Shown here: positions 17,304-26,070 of the stretch, piece after piece | Layout: every line of letters starts with the position of its first letter | Numbering within the stretch: the first letter of the stretch is position 1 | Assembly: GCA_026391695.1 (NCBI GenBank) | Contig: JAPLDP010000034.1 | Coordinates: forward strand, 17,257 to 81,256 | From: Bacteroidota bacterium | GTDB taxonomy: Bacteria; Bacteroidota; Bacteroidia; Bacteroidales; JAGONC01 | DNA: 64,000 bases | Direction: 5' to 3' | The notes under the pieces: model-generated | What the model was told of the DNA's origin: nothing | Seen by the model: only the letters and a program-made list of their open reading frames with translations | Databases searched by the model: none | Translations under genes and position numbers: made by a program

Positions 17304-17430
17304 CCTCACCCCCGTCCCCCTCTCCTCCAGGAGAGGGGGACGGGGGTGAGGTGGTTTGGTTAGATTCCACACAGCTCGCTACTGAATTTGAGTCCAAAAC
17401 TTGCTCTGGGATTCATACCAATTGTTTTAA
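17304..17430 (+). repeat. CCTCACCCCC palindromic repeat element, copy B (long)
   Basis: A C-rich arm from 17304 pairs with a G-rich arm (AGGAGAGGGGGACGGGGGTGAGG). A tail follows: GGTTTGG, ATTCCACACAGCTCGCT, ACTTGCTCTGGGATTCATACCAATT. The tail matches copy C at 45729-45855 closely. It lies upstream of the OmpA-family gene and downstream of tatA. Confidence 0.8.
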
Positions 17431-17479
17431 ACTTAAAATACACTGTTAATTTTACAAATAACGTCATTTCTGTTAAATT

Positions 17480-17824
17480 CTATATAGAATCAGCATTATT
17501 TTGTTTTGCCTGCCCGATTTCGGGATCATCAGGTACCTGCTGCCGGATTGGATCTGCCTCTTTTCTAATATCATTCACAATCTTTCCGGCTTCATCCTTG
17601 AGATCCTGCTGAACTTTGTCAAACTCTTGCTTTACTGAGCGGGTTTCGTTGGTGATCTCTCTGGTGACGTCGCTTGATGCTTTTTTCAGGTCATAGACTA
17701 CTTTGCCGATTTTTTTTGCCATTTCAGGCAGTTTACTGGGACCGAAAAGAATAAAAACAGCAAGCAGAATGACCAGAAGTTCACCGCCGCCTATGTCGAG
17801 AAACAACAGAATGCCGTGTGTCAT
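17480..17824 (-). CDS. tatA: Twin-arginine translocase TatA/TatE-type subunit
   Basis: A 114-residue protein with an N-terminal membrane helix (about 13-27, ELLVILLAVFILF), the hinge GPSKLPE, and an amphipathic helix (MAKKIGKVVYDLKKA). A charged helical tail follows. This is the TatA/B/E pattern: pore-forming or TatB-like component for export of folded proteins. In Bacteroidota one TatA-type protein often serves with TatC; TatC is not in this window. The Glu-rich tail leaves open a TatB-like role. Confidence 0.85.
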   Translation of the reverse strand: MTHGILLFLDIGGGELLVILLAVFILFGPSKLPEMAKKIGKVVYDLKKASSDVTREITNETRSVKQEFDKVQQDLKDEAGKIVNDIRKEADPIRQQVPDDPEIGQAKQNNADSI

Positions 17825-17856
17825 AAAACAGCTTTAACTGCCAGAGCAAAGGTAAT

Positions 17857-17897
17857 ACAAAAAGTCCCGATCAAAGATATGACTTTAACCGGGACTT
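17857..17897 (-). terminator. Intrinsic terminator after secDF
   Basis: An 8-bp stem AAGTCCCG (17862-17869) with CGGGACTT (17890-17897), loop of 20 bases, and on the minus strand a TTTTTG run just after the stem. It lies 27 bases past the secDF stop codon. Confidence 0.75.
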
Positions 17898-17923
17898 ATC
17901 AGAATTTAATTAATCGGTCAGGC

Positions 17924-20900
17924 TTATACCTTTTTTTTGCGTTCCAGTTTTTTCTGTTTCATCTTCTCAAATTCATAGGCTATTGGAGTAGAAATAGCGA
18001 TAGATGAATACGAACCGAGAGCAACACCGAGAAGCATGGCAAAGGAGAATCCCCTGATGATCTCACCACCGAGAATAAAGATGATGAGAAGAACGACGAT
18101 AACAGTTCCGGATGTGTTGATGGTTCGGCTCAATGTACTGTTGATGGCGCCGTTTATATTATCTTTCAGGTCCCTTTTGGGGTATAATTTGTTATACTCC
18201 CTCACCCTGTCGAAGACGATCACACTATCGTTAATCGAATAACCTATAATGGTCAGAATTGCAGCAATTGTTGATTGATCGACATCCAGGTTGAAGGGCA
18301 TGATGCCGTAAAAAAGTGAATAAAGAGATATGGTAATCAACGAGTCGTGCAGCAGACATATAACACCTCCCAGACCATACGACCATCTTTTGAATCGGAG
18401 CGAAATATAAATGAAGATGCCTACCAATGCAAAGATGACGGCAAGATACGCTTGCCTTCTGATATCGGATGCCACGGCAGGACCGACCTTCTGAGAACTT
18501 AATCTTCCGACATATTTGTTCTCAGCATCAGTCGTAAAAGTTTCGTAATCAATCTTTTTGACAAAAAAACTTTTTAATCCTTCATATAGCTTAGTCTCAA
18601 CAATTGAATCGGCAGAAGGTGAATTATCATCGATCAGATATTTTGTCATGACCTTAACCTGCGAATTAGCTCCGAATGTCTTGACTTCAGTGGCATCTGC
18701 AAATTCCCTTGTCAATGCTGCCCTGATATCATCGGTTCTCACATCCTGGTCAAACCTGACCACATAAGTTCTTCCCCCGACAAAGTCTACACCAGGATTC
18801 AATCCTCTGAAAACCAATGATGTAATACCAATGAGGCTGAGTACGATGGAGAGGATATAAAGTTTTTTCCGGATGTTGATCCAGTTGACATGAATATTTG
18901 TCAAAGCATAAAGGGTGAACTTATTACCAAATATGATGGTTTTGTTTCTATCCAGCATATTGGTGAAGATGATCCTTGAAATGAAGATGGCTGTGAACAG
19001 GGATGTCAGAATACCAATGACGAGAGTGGTAGCAAAACCCTGGACAGGGCCTGAGCCGAAGATATACAGTATGACCCCTGTAAGCAGCGTGGTAAGGTTA
19101 CTATCGATGATAGCCGAGTAGGCATGCTTATACCCGTCGCTGATAGCCAGCCTTAATCCCTTTCCCGCTCGAATCTCTTCCTTTATACGTTCATTGATAA
19201 GCACGTTGGCATCAACAGCCATACCCAACGTTAGTACGATACCGGCTAAGCCGGGAAGTGTAAGTGTGGCCCCGAGAGATGCCATGATACCCAACAGAAG
19301 GAAAATATTAGTCAGCAGAGCAATATTGGCAACTACGCCTGCTATATTATAATAGATCAGCATATATAATACCACACCAAGTAGAGCAAAAAGTATGGAA
19401 GTGAGCCCTGCCCTTATAGCTTCTTTTCCGAGTGATGGCCCAACTACCTCTTCCTGGATGATATGGGCAGGAGCAGGCAGTTTACCTGCTTTAAGAATGT
19501 TGGCCATATCCTGAGCCTCTTCAACGGTCATGCCGCCGCCGGAAATAGAGGATTGTCCGTTTGGTATTTCCCCCTTGACATTGGGAGCGGAACGGACATA
19601 ACCATCGAGGACTATGGCGATCTGTTTTCCGATGTTCTCGCCTGTCATGCGTTTCCATGTCCGTGCACCTTCATTGTTCATCGACATGGAAACTTCTGGC
19701 TGGCCATTCTGGTCATAATCCTGGAATGCATTCACTATGGCATCGCCGCCTAACGGTGCTATACCTTCACGGGTGGTGACTTTCAATGCATAAAGTGTAA
19801 GAATATCCTCCTTTTGATAACGTTCCGGCTTGGCTGTCCATAATAACCTCAGGTCCATGGGAAGAATATCCTGGACTTTTCTTAACAATGCGTTGACCTG
19901 TGCCGTATCCTTAATAGGTGCATACCCCACAGCGGAGCCTTCGGATGCGTAAAACTTACCGTCTTTCTGGTAGTAGGCCGGCGATAAAACACTGAATAAC
20001 GGATTCTCCTCAGCCCATTTTTCGCGGTTCTGATCCATCTTTGCACTGTCAGCTTTCGTGGAATCGGCTGATATCAGTTTTTCAAGAGATGCTGTAGCGG
20101 TCGTATCGACTTTTGCAGTGGATACCTTTTGTGTTGTTCCGGTTGCTGTTTGCGGGGTTGTGCCGGCAATGGAATCTCGCACCGACTTTTCCTGTGCCAG
20201 AACTGCCTTCAGCCTCTGGTTAGTGGCATTGAAAACAGGAGCAAGAGCGTTAAACTGATAGGTTTCCCAGAATTCAAGATTGGCTGTCCCCTGTAATAGC
20301 TTTCTCACACGTTCCGGATCTTTTATACCGGGTAATTCAATTAATATCCTGCCGCTGGCTGGCAATCTCTGTATATTCGGCTGGGTGACGCCAAAACGGT
20401 CAATACGCGTTCTGAGTATATCGAACGTACGGTCGATGGAGCCATTGGTTTCCTCACGAATCACCTTCATCACATCCTGATTCGATGACGTGGCGTTGAT
20501 ATTCTTCCCTTTGAATTCAAAGGCAAAAATAGCGGCAAGCCTCGCATTTGGGTCTACTTCGGTAAAGGATTCTTCAAAAAGGTTCAGGAAATCCCTGCCG
20601 GTGTTCCTTTCTTTTTCCTTGGCCCGGCGTATCGCTTCATTAAAGGTCGCATCGGTGCTGTTACCTGACAGGCTCTTCAGAATGTCAGCTTCCGAAACCT
20701 CCATCATCACGTTCATACCGCCCTTGAGGTCCAGACCAAGATTCAGTTCACGTTCTTTACAGTCCTTATAGGTGTATTTTTTTAACAGGACATTAAAAAC
20801 CGTTACGTTCGACATGGAATCCAGGTAGTACCTGTTCATTGCCTGCGAAATGGAGTCATATAGATAAGCTTCCTTAGGAGAATTGCCTCCCGCCAATCGT

Positions 20901-21046
20901 TTTGCCAAATTAACAACCTGTTCATTAGTGGAATATGTCTTCGCCTTATTTTCAACATGACGGGTGAAAAAAGTGAATGAGAGCTGGAACAAACTCACCA
21001 AAGCAAGAATAACAGCAAACGTCAATATTGCTCCTCTGTTCTGCAT
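17924..21046 (-). CDS. secDF: Fused protein translocase subunit SecDF
   Basis: A 1040-residue inner-membrane protein that uses the proton gradient to help the Sec channel export proteins. SecD part: TM1 near the N-terminus, the D1 motif LGLDLKGGMNVMMEV, a large periplasmic domain (with a low-complexity Thr/Ala/Asp insert at about 285-335), then TMs from about 540 including GLAGIVLTLGMAVDANVLINERIKEE. SecF part from about 740: NPGVDFVGGRTYVVRF, periplasmic loop, and IGYSINDSVIVFDRVRE. The AVDANVLI and INDSVIVFDR motifs carry the conserved membrane Asp residues. The fused form is usual in Bacteroidota. Confidence 0.96.
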   Translation of the reverse strand: MQNRGAILTFAVILALVSLFQLSFTFFTRHVENKAKTYSTNEQVVNLAKRLAGGNSPKEAYLYDSISQAMNRYYLDSMSNVTVFNVLLKKYTYKDCKERELNLGLDLKGGMNVMMEVSEADILKSLSGNSTDATFNEAIRRAKEKERNTGRDFLNLFEESFTEVDPNARLAAIFAFEFKGKNINATSSNQDVMKVIREETNGSIDRTFDILRTRIDRFGVTQPNIQRLPASGRILIELPGIKDPERVRKLLQGTANLEFWETYQFNALAPVFNATNQRLKAVLAQEKSVRDSIAGTTPQTATGTTQKVSTAKVDTTATASLEKLISADSTKADSAKMDQNREKWAEENPLFSVLSPAYYQKDGKFYASEGSAVGYAPIKDTAQVNALLRKVQDILPMDLRLLWTAKPERYQKEDILTLYALKVTTREGIAPLGGDAIVNAFQDYDQNGQPEVSMSMNNEGARTWKRMTGENIGKQIAIVLDGYVRSAPNVKGEIPNGQSSISGGGMTVEEAQDMANILKAGKLPAPAHIIQEEVVGPSLGKEAIRAGLTSILFALLGVVLYMLIYYNIAGVVANIALLTNIFLLLGIMASLGATLTLPGLAGIVLTLGMAVDANVLINERIKEEIRAGKGLRLAISDGYKHAYSAIIDSNLTTLLTGVILYIFGSGPVQGFATTLVIGILTSLFTAIFISRIIFTNMLDRNKTIIFGNKFTLYALTNIHVNWINIRKKLYILSIVLSLIGITSLVFRGLNPGVDFVGGRTYVVRFDQDVRTDDIRAALTREFADATEVKTFGANSQVKVMTKYLIDDNSPSADSIVETKLYEGLKSFFVKKIDYETFTTDAENKYVGRLSSQKVGPAVASDIRRQAYLAVIFALVGIFIYISLRFKRWSYGLGGVICLLHDSLITISLYSLFYGIMPFNLDVDQSTIAAILTIIGYSINDSVIVFDRVREYNKLYPKRDLKDNINGAINSTLSRTINTSGTVIVVLLIIFILGGEIIRGFSFAMLLGVALGSYSSIAISTPIAYEFEKMKQKKLERKKKV

Positions 21047-21097
21047 GTGTTTAAAATTTAATCGTTTAGATTCAGACTACCTATTTTTAAGAGCCTG

Positions 21098-21105
21098 CAA
21101 ATATA
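21098..21105 (-). promoter_or_regulatory. Candidate -7 box for secDF
   Basis: The minus strand reads TATATTTG here, matching TAnnTTTG, about 52 bases before the secDF ATG. No TTTG box was found at the expected distance. Confidence 0.4.
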
Positions 21106-21258
21106 GAAATACATTTGGAATTTAACAACCCTGACTGTTAAAAGATTTTAAGACTAAATAATATTTTGATGAGTCGGTATCCTTTTAAATGCCTTAGGGT
21201 TTGCAGGCTGGGCACCGCACCAGTCAAGGTCGCTTATGCGATGGTTGAAATTTTTTGA

Positions 21259-21308
21259 AATGATGCTGCTTCCACCTTCATCAGAAGAAATGATTAATAA
21301 GCATCATT
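21259..21308. other. Hairpin in the long secDF-FG-GAP intergenic gap
   Basis: AATGATGCT at 21259-21267 pairs perfectly with AGCATCATT at 21300-21308 across a 32-base loop. It is in the 675-base gap 21047-21721, where I see no convincing gene. Function unknown. Confidence 0.4.
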
Positions 21309-21394
21309 GAGGCTGGTTTATTGGCAACCGCATCCAAAAATGGCTTAAATGATGAATTACCCGGAGAAGGGTAAAAAATCTTTTTTATTACCAG

Positions 21395-21468
21395 TTATGG
21401 TGGAGCAACCTAGGGAAGCGGACTGAGGAGCGCAGCGACGAGGGAGCCTCCCAGTTGCGAAACCATAA
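21395..21468. other. Nested stem structure, possible structured RNA or REP-type element
   Basis: Nested perfect stems: TTATGGT (21395-21401) with ACCATAA (21462-21468), GCAAC (21405-21409) with GTTGC (21454-21458), and GAGG (21425-21428) with CCTC (21447-21450). The stretch is GC-rich inside an AT-rich gap and contains GAGCGCAGCGACGAGGGAG, which looks like a dispersed Bacteroidota repeat. It could be RNA or DNA palindrome; strand not determined. Confidence 0.35.
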
Positions 21469-21721
21469 CGAGGCCTTGCGGCCCGAGCATAAAAAAAAGA
21501 AGCTTTCTTGGGGTATGAATCAGACTCATCATTTCTCCTGTCTTTGGATTGGAATCAATCCCATAGTGGATAGCAGAAAAACCAGGCTGTTCTTTTCTTT
21601 CGTACTTTCTGGAGTTTATCCCGTTGAAAGACTGGAGACACGCAAAAGTACATCAATAGGGCTGATGGTGTAAAACGCTATTATTCATAACTTCGTCGTA
21701 TCGTTTAAATACTGAGATAAT

Positions 21722-24067
21722 ATGAAGGATATTTTGCTTTGCCTATTACTGTGGATTCCTTTTCTATCTCAAAGTCAAATAAATCACACTGCCCCTTTGA
21801 GCCGGGAAGACCTGAATGACTTTGGATTCATCAGGGATTTTACGATTCCTGTTTATGACAGCCTTGGTGATCTGTTCACCCAGCCCTGGGTAGGAGGAAT
21901 GAACTCCTGCCAGTTTTCAGAAATCGATTTAGACCGTGACGGCATTAAAGACCTTCTCGTTTTTGACCGCCACGGGAACAGGATCATGCCCTTTATTAAT
22001 AACACCAAATGCTTGGGTAGCCAATATACCTATGCTCCGGAATACATCATTAAATTCCCTTACCTTCATGACTGGGTCAACCTCGTCGACTATAACTGCG
22101 ATGGCCTTGAGGATATCTTTACTTATACAACAGGCGGAATAAGAGTCTACAAGAATGTATCGGATTGCTGTGATTTAAAGTTTGAGATGGTGGAATCTAT
22201 CTTATACAGCTTTTATTACAACGGATATGTGAACCTTTTTGCCCTGGTGGATGATTACCCTGCCTTTACAGATATTGATGGTGACGGCGACATGGATATC
22301 CTGAATTTCTGGACACTGGGCAAATATGTCAATTATCATAAAAATCTCTCTATGGAGAAATACGGCAATTGCGATAGCCTGGATTTCATCTTGACTGCGG
22401 AGTGCTGGGGCTACTTTGAGGAGAGTGAAGCTTCCAATGTACTGACTCTGAATATTTCCTGCGGCCAGGATGAGGATTCTTATATTCCACCTGATGGTGG
22501 CAACCGGCATTCCGGCTCATCACTTCTGGCCATTGATCTGGATGGCGATGCAGATAAAGATGTCATCATTGGTGATGTGGATTACCCAAATCTGGTCGGG
22601 CTGATCAATGGAGGCACGGCAGATTCGGCGTACATGATTAGTCAGGATACACTTTTTCCGTCAAATACCAAATTCCAAATACCAAATTCCAAACAAATTC
22701 CAAATACTAAATACAAGATCTCAAACACGCGTACACGCCCTGTTGACCTGATGTCATTGCCGGCAACGCAGTATCTTGATCTTGATAATGACGGTATAAA
22801 AGACCTTATTGTATCACCATCGGATCCATCATACGACAGGGCAGAAAATTACCAGAGTGTATGGTTATATAAAAATACCGGCACCGACACATCGCCGATT
22901 TTTGAATATTATCAGAATGATTTTCTCCAGGGCGAAATGATTGATGTGGGCGGCGGCGCATATCCGGTAGTGTATGATGTCGACGGTGATGGTTTGGAGG
23001 ACCTCCTCATCGGTAATTTCGGTTATCTCGATTCAACATACTATTCTTTTGGATACCTCTATTTTATTTATCGTTCGCAGATAGCATATTTTAAAAATAC
23101 CGGCACCGCAGGTGCTCCAGCGTATAAGCTGATCAACAGTGACTTTGCCGAAATTGCCTCACTGAGTATACAGGGTGCCTGTCCGGCTATGGCCGACCTG
23201 GACGGTGACAATGATGCCGATATGCTGGTTGGCAATGCTGATGGAACTCTGTATTATTTCGAAAATCTGGCAGGGCAGGGGAATACTCCTGTTTTTGCAC
23301 GACTTGTTCAAAATTACCAGAACATCGATGTTGGTCACTACAGCACACCGCAGCTCATCGACCTGAACAGGGATGGATTGGTCGACCTGGTGATCGGTAA
23401 CAAGGAGGGCACATTAAGTTTCTATGCCAACACAGGCACAGCCCAGGATCCACTGTTTACTTTCATCACCGGCAAGCTCGGTGGTGTCGATGTGAACAAT
23501 CCCAACCTCTCTCTTGCTGGTTACAGTGTACCCTGTTTCTTTGATATGAATGGAGAATACCGCCTCTTTGTCGGATCTGAATTCGGTGGCATCTTTTATT
23601 ACAAAGACATTGACGGGAACCTTGATGGTCAGTTCACACTTGTCGATCCCCATCTGTTATACATCAGCGAAGGTTACCGGACAGGTGTAACTATATTTAA
23701 TTATAATAGCGATCAATACCCCGACATGATCATCGGCAACTGGGCAGGTGGTGTGGCCTTGTATAAAGGAGTTACGCCATCACCGGCTGATATGGAGGAG
23801 AAAACGGGAACTGCTGCAATCACGATGAAAGTGTTTCCAAATCCTGCCGGAAATATCATTACCGTCATCCTCGATGGTATGTCTCAGGCTAAAAGCAGTG
23901 AACTGCATGTCAGTGATGTTTTTGGACGTGAGGTGAAAGTCATTGACGTCGGCAGGGATCAGGGCGAGATGCAAATAGATGCGTCCGGATTGAAGCCGGG
24001 AGTTTACTTTATTTATTTAGTGATGGACGGAGTGAAGGCAGGTGGGGGAAAAATTATCATGAAATAG
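21722..24067 (+). CDS. FG-GAP/VCBS repeat protein with T9SS sorting domain
   Basis: A 781-residue secreted protein. A signal peptide (about 1-20) is followed by many FG-GAP calcium-binding motifs of the DxDxDG type: DLDRDGIKDL, DIDGDGDMDI, DLDGDADKDV, DLDNDGIKDL, DVDGDGLEDL, DLDGDNDADM, DLNRDGLVDL. Together these should form a beta-propeller-like surface domain. The last about 80 residues are a T9SS type A sorting domain (VFPNPAGNIITV, VSDVFGREV, GLKPGVYFIYLV, ending KIIMK), so it is exported by T9SS and probably attached to the cell surface. At about residues 314-332 an AT-rich tandem DNA repeat runs through the frame and breaks the propeller pattern. Confidence 0.9.
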   Translation: MKDILLCLLLWIPFLSQSQINHTAPLSREDLNDFGFIRDFTIPVYDSLGDLFTQPWVGGMNSCQFSEIDLDRDGIKDLLVFDRHGNRIMPFINNTKCLGSQYTYAPEYIIKFPYLHDWVNLVDYNCDGLEDIFTYTTGGIRVYKNVSDCCDLKFEMVESILYSFYYNGYVNLFALVDDYPAFTDIDGDGDMDILNFWTLGKYVNYHKNLSMEKYGNCDSLDFILTAECWGYFEESEASNVLTLNISCGQDEDSYIPPDGGNRHSGSSLLAIDLDGDADKDVIIGDVDYPNLVGLINGGTADSAYMISQDTLFPSNTKFQIPNSKQIPNTKYKISNTRTRPVDLMSLPATQYLDLDNDGIKDLIVSPSDPSYDRAENYQSVWLYKNTGTDTSPIFEYYQNDFLQGEMIDVGGGAYPVVYDVDGDGLEDLLIGNFGYLDSTYYSFGYLYFIYRSQIAYFKNTGTAGAPAYKLINSDFAEIASLSIQGACPAMADLDGDNDADMLVGNADGTLYYFENLAGQGNTPVFARLVQNYQNIDVGHYSTPQLIDLNRDGLVDLVIGNKEGTLSFYANTGTAQDPLFTFITGKLGGVDVNNPNLSLAGYSVPCFFDMNGEYRLFVGSEFGGIFYYKDIDGNLDGQFTLVDPHLLYISEGYRTGVTIFNYNSDQYPDMIIGNWAGGVALYKGVTPSPADMEEKTGTAAITMKVFPNPAGNIITVILDGMSQAKSSELHVSDVFGREVKVIDVGRDQGEMQIDASGLKPGVYFIYLVMDGVKAGGGKIIMK
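22663..22717 (+). repeat. Tandem AAATACCAAATTCC repeat inside the FG-GAP reading frame
   Basis: AAATACCAAATTCC occurs twice head to tail (22663-22676, 22677-22690), followed by degenerate units to about 22717. It encodes a low-complexity stretch rich in Asn, Lys, Ile and Pro. AAATTCCAAAT-type repeats are normally intergenic; here the frame is preserved. Confidence 0.7.
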
Positions 24068-24092
24068 AGAAGGGAGAGGGTCTGATGGAACC

Positions 24093-24402
24093 AATATTTC
24101 GTCCCTACGGGACTCAAAAATGATTCTGCATATCCATTGTTTCTGCCGATATTACGTCCCTAACGGGACGGTGTTGTTGCATAAATAAACAATGGGCAAT
24201 CGATTTTTTATTTTTTTAGAGGAATTATTGGAGAAATAGACATTTTGCATTTTCCTGCAAATAAAAAATTCCAATAGTTGTCAATTACAATTCGCATTTG
24301 TCCCGTAGGGACAATATATCGGTAGAAAAAAGGGATCCCCCCCAATATTTAAAGTCCCGTGGGGACAGGATATAAACGATAAATCCTCGGGAAAATATCC
24401 TG
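24093..24402. repeat. Left GTCCC-palindrome block beside the Y1 transposase
   Basis: Contains GTCCCTACGGGAC at 24101 and GTCCCTAACGGGAC near 24156. Inverted-type units follow: GTCCCGTAGGGAC near 24300 and GTCCCGTGGGGAC near 24354. From about 24139 to 24402 the block is a degenerate direct copy of 25099-25345; shared words include GTCAATT(A/G)CAATTCGCAT and CAATATATCGGTAGAAA in the same order. It fills the 361-base gap between the FG-GAP gene and the transposase. Confidence 0.8.
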
Positions 24403-24428
24403 TCAAATTCCAACGGTATATGATTCAA

Positions 24429-24887
24429 TCAAATTGATTTAAACAAATACCGTTCATCGAATTCAATATTGAATTTTTTCAAAAGCTCACGATATTCTTC
24501 GAGAAAGGTCTTTTTGAGGTGATGCCTCTCCTGCTCATGAATATATTTTATCACGGCCGGAATATGTGATTTACTGTATGAAAATGCGCCATAACCTTCC
24601 TGCCATGTAAACTTACCTTTGACAAACCCTTGCTCATTAATCCATCGAGATGAGCTCCCTTTAACATCCTTCATGAGATCGGATAATGACTGATGTGGCC
24701 GGAACCCAACAAGAATGTGAATATGGTCAGGCATGCCATTGATAGCTAATAGTTTATGATCGTTGTTCTGAATAATGCCAGTAATATATTTGAACAATTC
24801 ATCCTTCCATCCTGGTTAAATACATGAGATTTTATTTTGGACCGTAAAAACCACATGTATGTGAATTTGTGTGTATGTGTTCGTCAT
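24429..24887 (-). pseudogene. Y1 (IS200/RAYT-like) transposase with an in-frame stop
   Basis: Read from ATG 24887 (MTNTYTQIHIHVVF) to 24429, a 153-codon frame is broken only by TAA at 24816-24818, between ISCI and PGWKDELF. A Gln codon CAA by one base change is the likely original there. The HUH metal motif is MPDHIHILV, and a candidate catalytic Tyr is in VIKYIHEQERHH. These define the Y1 single-strand transposase family (PF01797 type). A short protein from TTG 24797 would lack the first strand. The gene lies between two GTCCC-palindrome blocks, as RAYT genes do with REP sequences. Probably inactive unless the stop is read through. Confidence 0.8.
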
Positions 24888-24994
24888 GATTGAAATATTA
24901 TGATTGCGATATTGATTGAAATGGTTTGTGAAAATATAAATAATTTCGTAAATATTTATGTCCCATACGAAACAAAAATGATTGGGGCGAAAAC

Positions 24995-25390
24995 ATTTCC
25001 GATATTGCGTCCCTAAAGGGACTACTATTATTCGGGGTATATTGTTTTCTACCAATATTACGTCCCTAACGGGACGGCGCTAATCGAGGGTGTGGCGATT
25101 TCTGACGATATCATGTCCCTGACGGGACTGCGGTTTTGGAATTGCCAATAAAGTCCAATCGATTTTAATCCTTTCGGAATTATTGGAGGATGAAATATTT
25201 AACGTTTTCTCGTAAATAATAAATTCAAAGGTTTGTCAATTGCAATTCGCATCTGTCCCGTAGGGACAATATATCGGTAGAAACAGGATCCCCCATAATT
25301 TATAGTCCCGTTGGGACGGGATATAATTTATGAGAGAACATATTGTTGCCTAAATGAAATTTTATATTTCGTCCCTAGGGGACGTGCATG
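24995..25390. repeat. Right GTCCC-palindrome block beside the Y1 transposase
   Basis: Palindromic units GTCCCTAAAGGGAC (about 25010), GTCCCTAACGGGAC (about 25062), GTCCCTGACGGGAC (about 25115), GTCCCGTAGGGAC (about 25256), GTCCCGTTGGGAC (about 25304) and GTCCCTAGGGGAC (about 25371). The part 25099-25345 is a direct, diverged copy of the left block. It fills most of the 574-base gap before the next gene; no CDS is seen in it. Confidence 0.8.
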
Positions 25391-25461
25391 ATCATGGGGG
25401 AGAATCGTTTTTGATTCTCATCTTTAATTCATGTTATTAATACCAGTTGTATTAATCATTA

Positions 25462-25917
25462 TCAATCTATTGTATCTGCAATTTTCTTGCAGGCTTTGTC
25501 GATGAGATTAAATGTTGCATCAAAATCTTCTTGATTTCGTCCGTGTGGGTATGGCACAGCTTTATTATGTCCAGGTAATAATACATTCATGAGATAGTCG
25601 ACTTTCTTTTTGTCATTTTCATTTCTCGCATAAAATTTAACATCTTTTAATGTCCGATAATCTGTGACATAAATCTTATCAAAGTTGTCGAAATCCTGAG
25701 CTGAGAAAAGTCGGATTACATGTCCGGAAATATCGATGCCCTTTTCACTGGCATATTTAATTATATCCTGTCCCGCACCGTCACCGATGAGATGAGGCTC
25801 GAATCCGGCTGAATCAATGATGGCAGTTTTATGGGTTTGCCTGAGTTTTTCTTTAAGGATTCCAACGGCGAGTGGTGATGTACAATCGTTATTATGGCTG
25901 ACAAAAAGAATTTTCAT
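25462..25917 (-). CDS. LMW protein-tyrosine-phosphatase fold protein without catalytic residues
   Basis: A 151-residue protein with the low-molecular-weight phosphatase layout: first strand KILFVS, a P-loop-like turn followed by SPLAVGIL, IIDSAGFEP, KGIDISGHVIRLF, FDKIYVTD and a C-terminal helix pair. The P-loop that should read C-x5-R-S reads Ser7-HNNDC-Thr13-Ser14. The nucleophilic Cys and the phosphate-binding Arg are therefore both replaced. The usual DP acid near the C-terminus is replaced by VPYPHGRNQEDF. It should be catalytically dead as a phosphatase; a binding or regulatory role is possible. The frame is intact. No clear operon partner. Confidence 0.75.
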   Translation of the reverse strand: MKILFVSHNNDCTSPLAVGILKEKLRQTHKTAIIDSAGFEPHLIGDGAGQDIIKYASEKGIDISGHVIRLFSAQDFDNFDKIYVTDYRTLKDVKFYARNENDKKKVDYLMNVLLPGHNKAVPYPHGRNQEDFDATFNLIDKACKKIADTID

Positions 25918-26070
25918 AGAGAATTGAATTAATGTGAAGATAAAATTAAAGATAATTTATCGAGTTCGATGGCTACAACGATTATTTTATTCAGATAGTA
26001 TGAGTCGCACACCTGTCTTTGATAAAATGATTTATTATCTTACTTTAAGTTCCTTGCTTATAACAACATG

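Noticed and set aside
21455..21673. 72-codon plus-strand ORF in the gap before the FG-GAP gene
   Set aside because: Starts inside a palindromic structure, has no family resemblance and no start signals.
24093..25390. CRISPR array suggested by repeated GTCCC units
   Set aside because: The units are short palindromes with variable centres, irregular spacing and both orientations, and no cas genes are present. They fit a REP-type family better.
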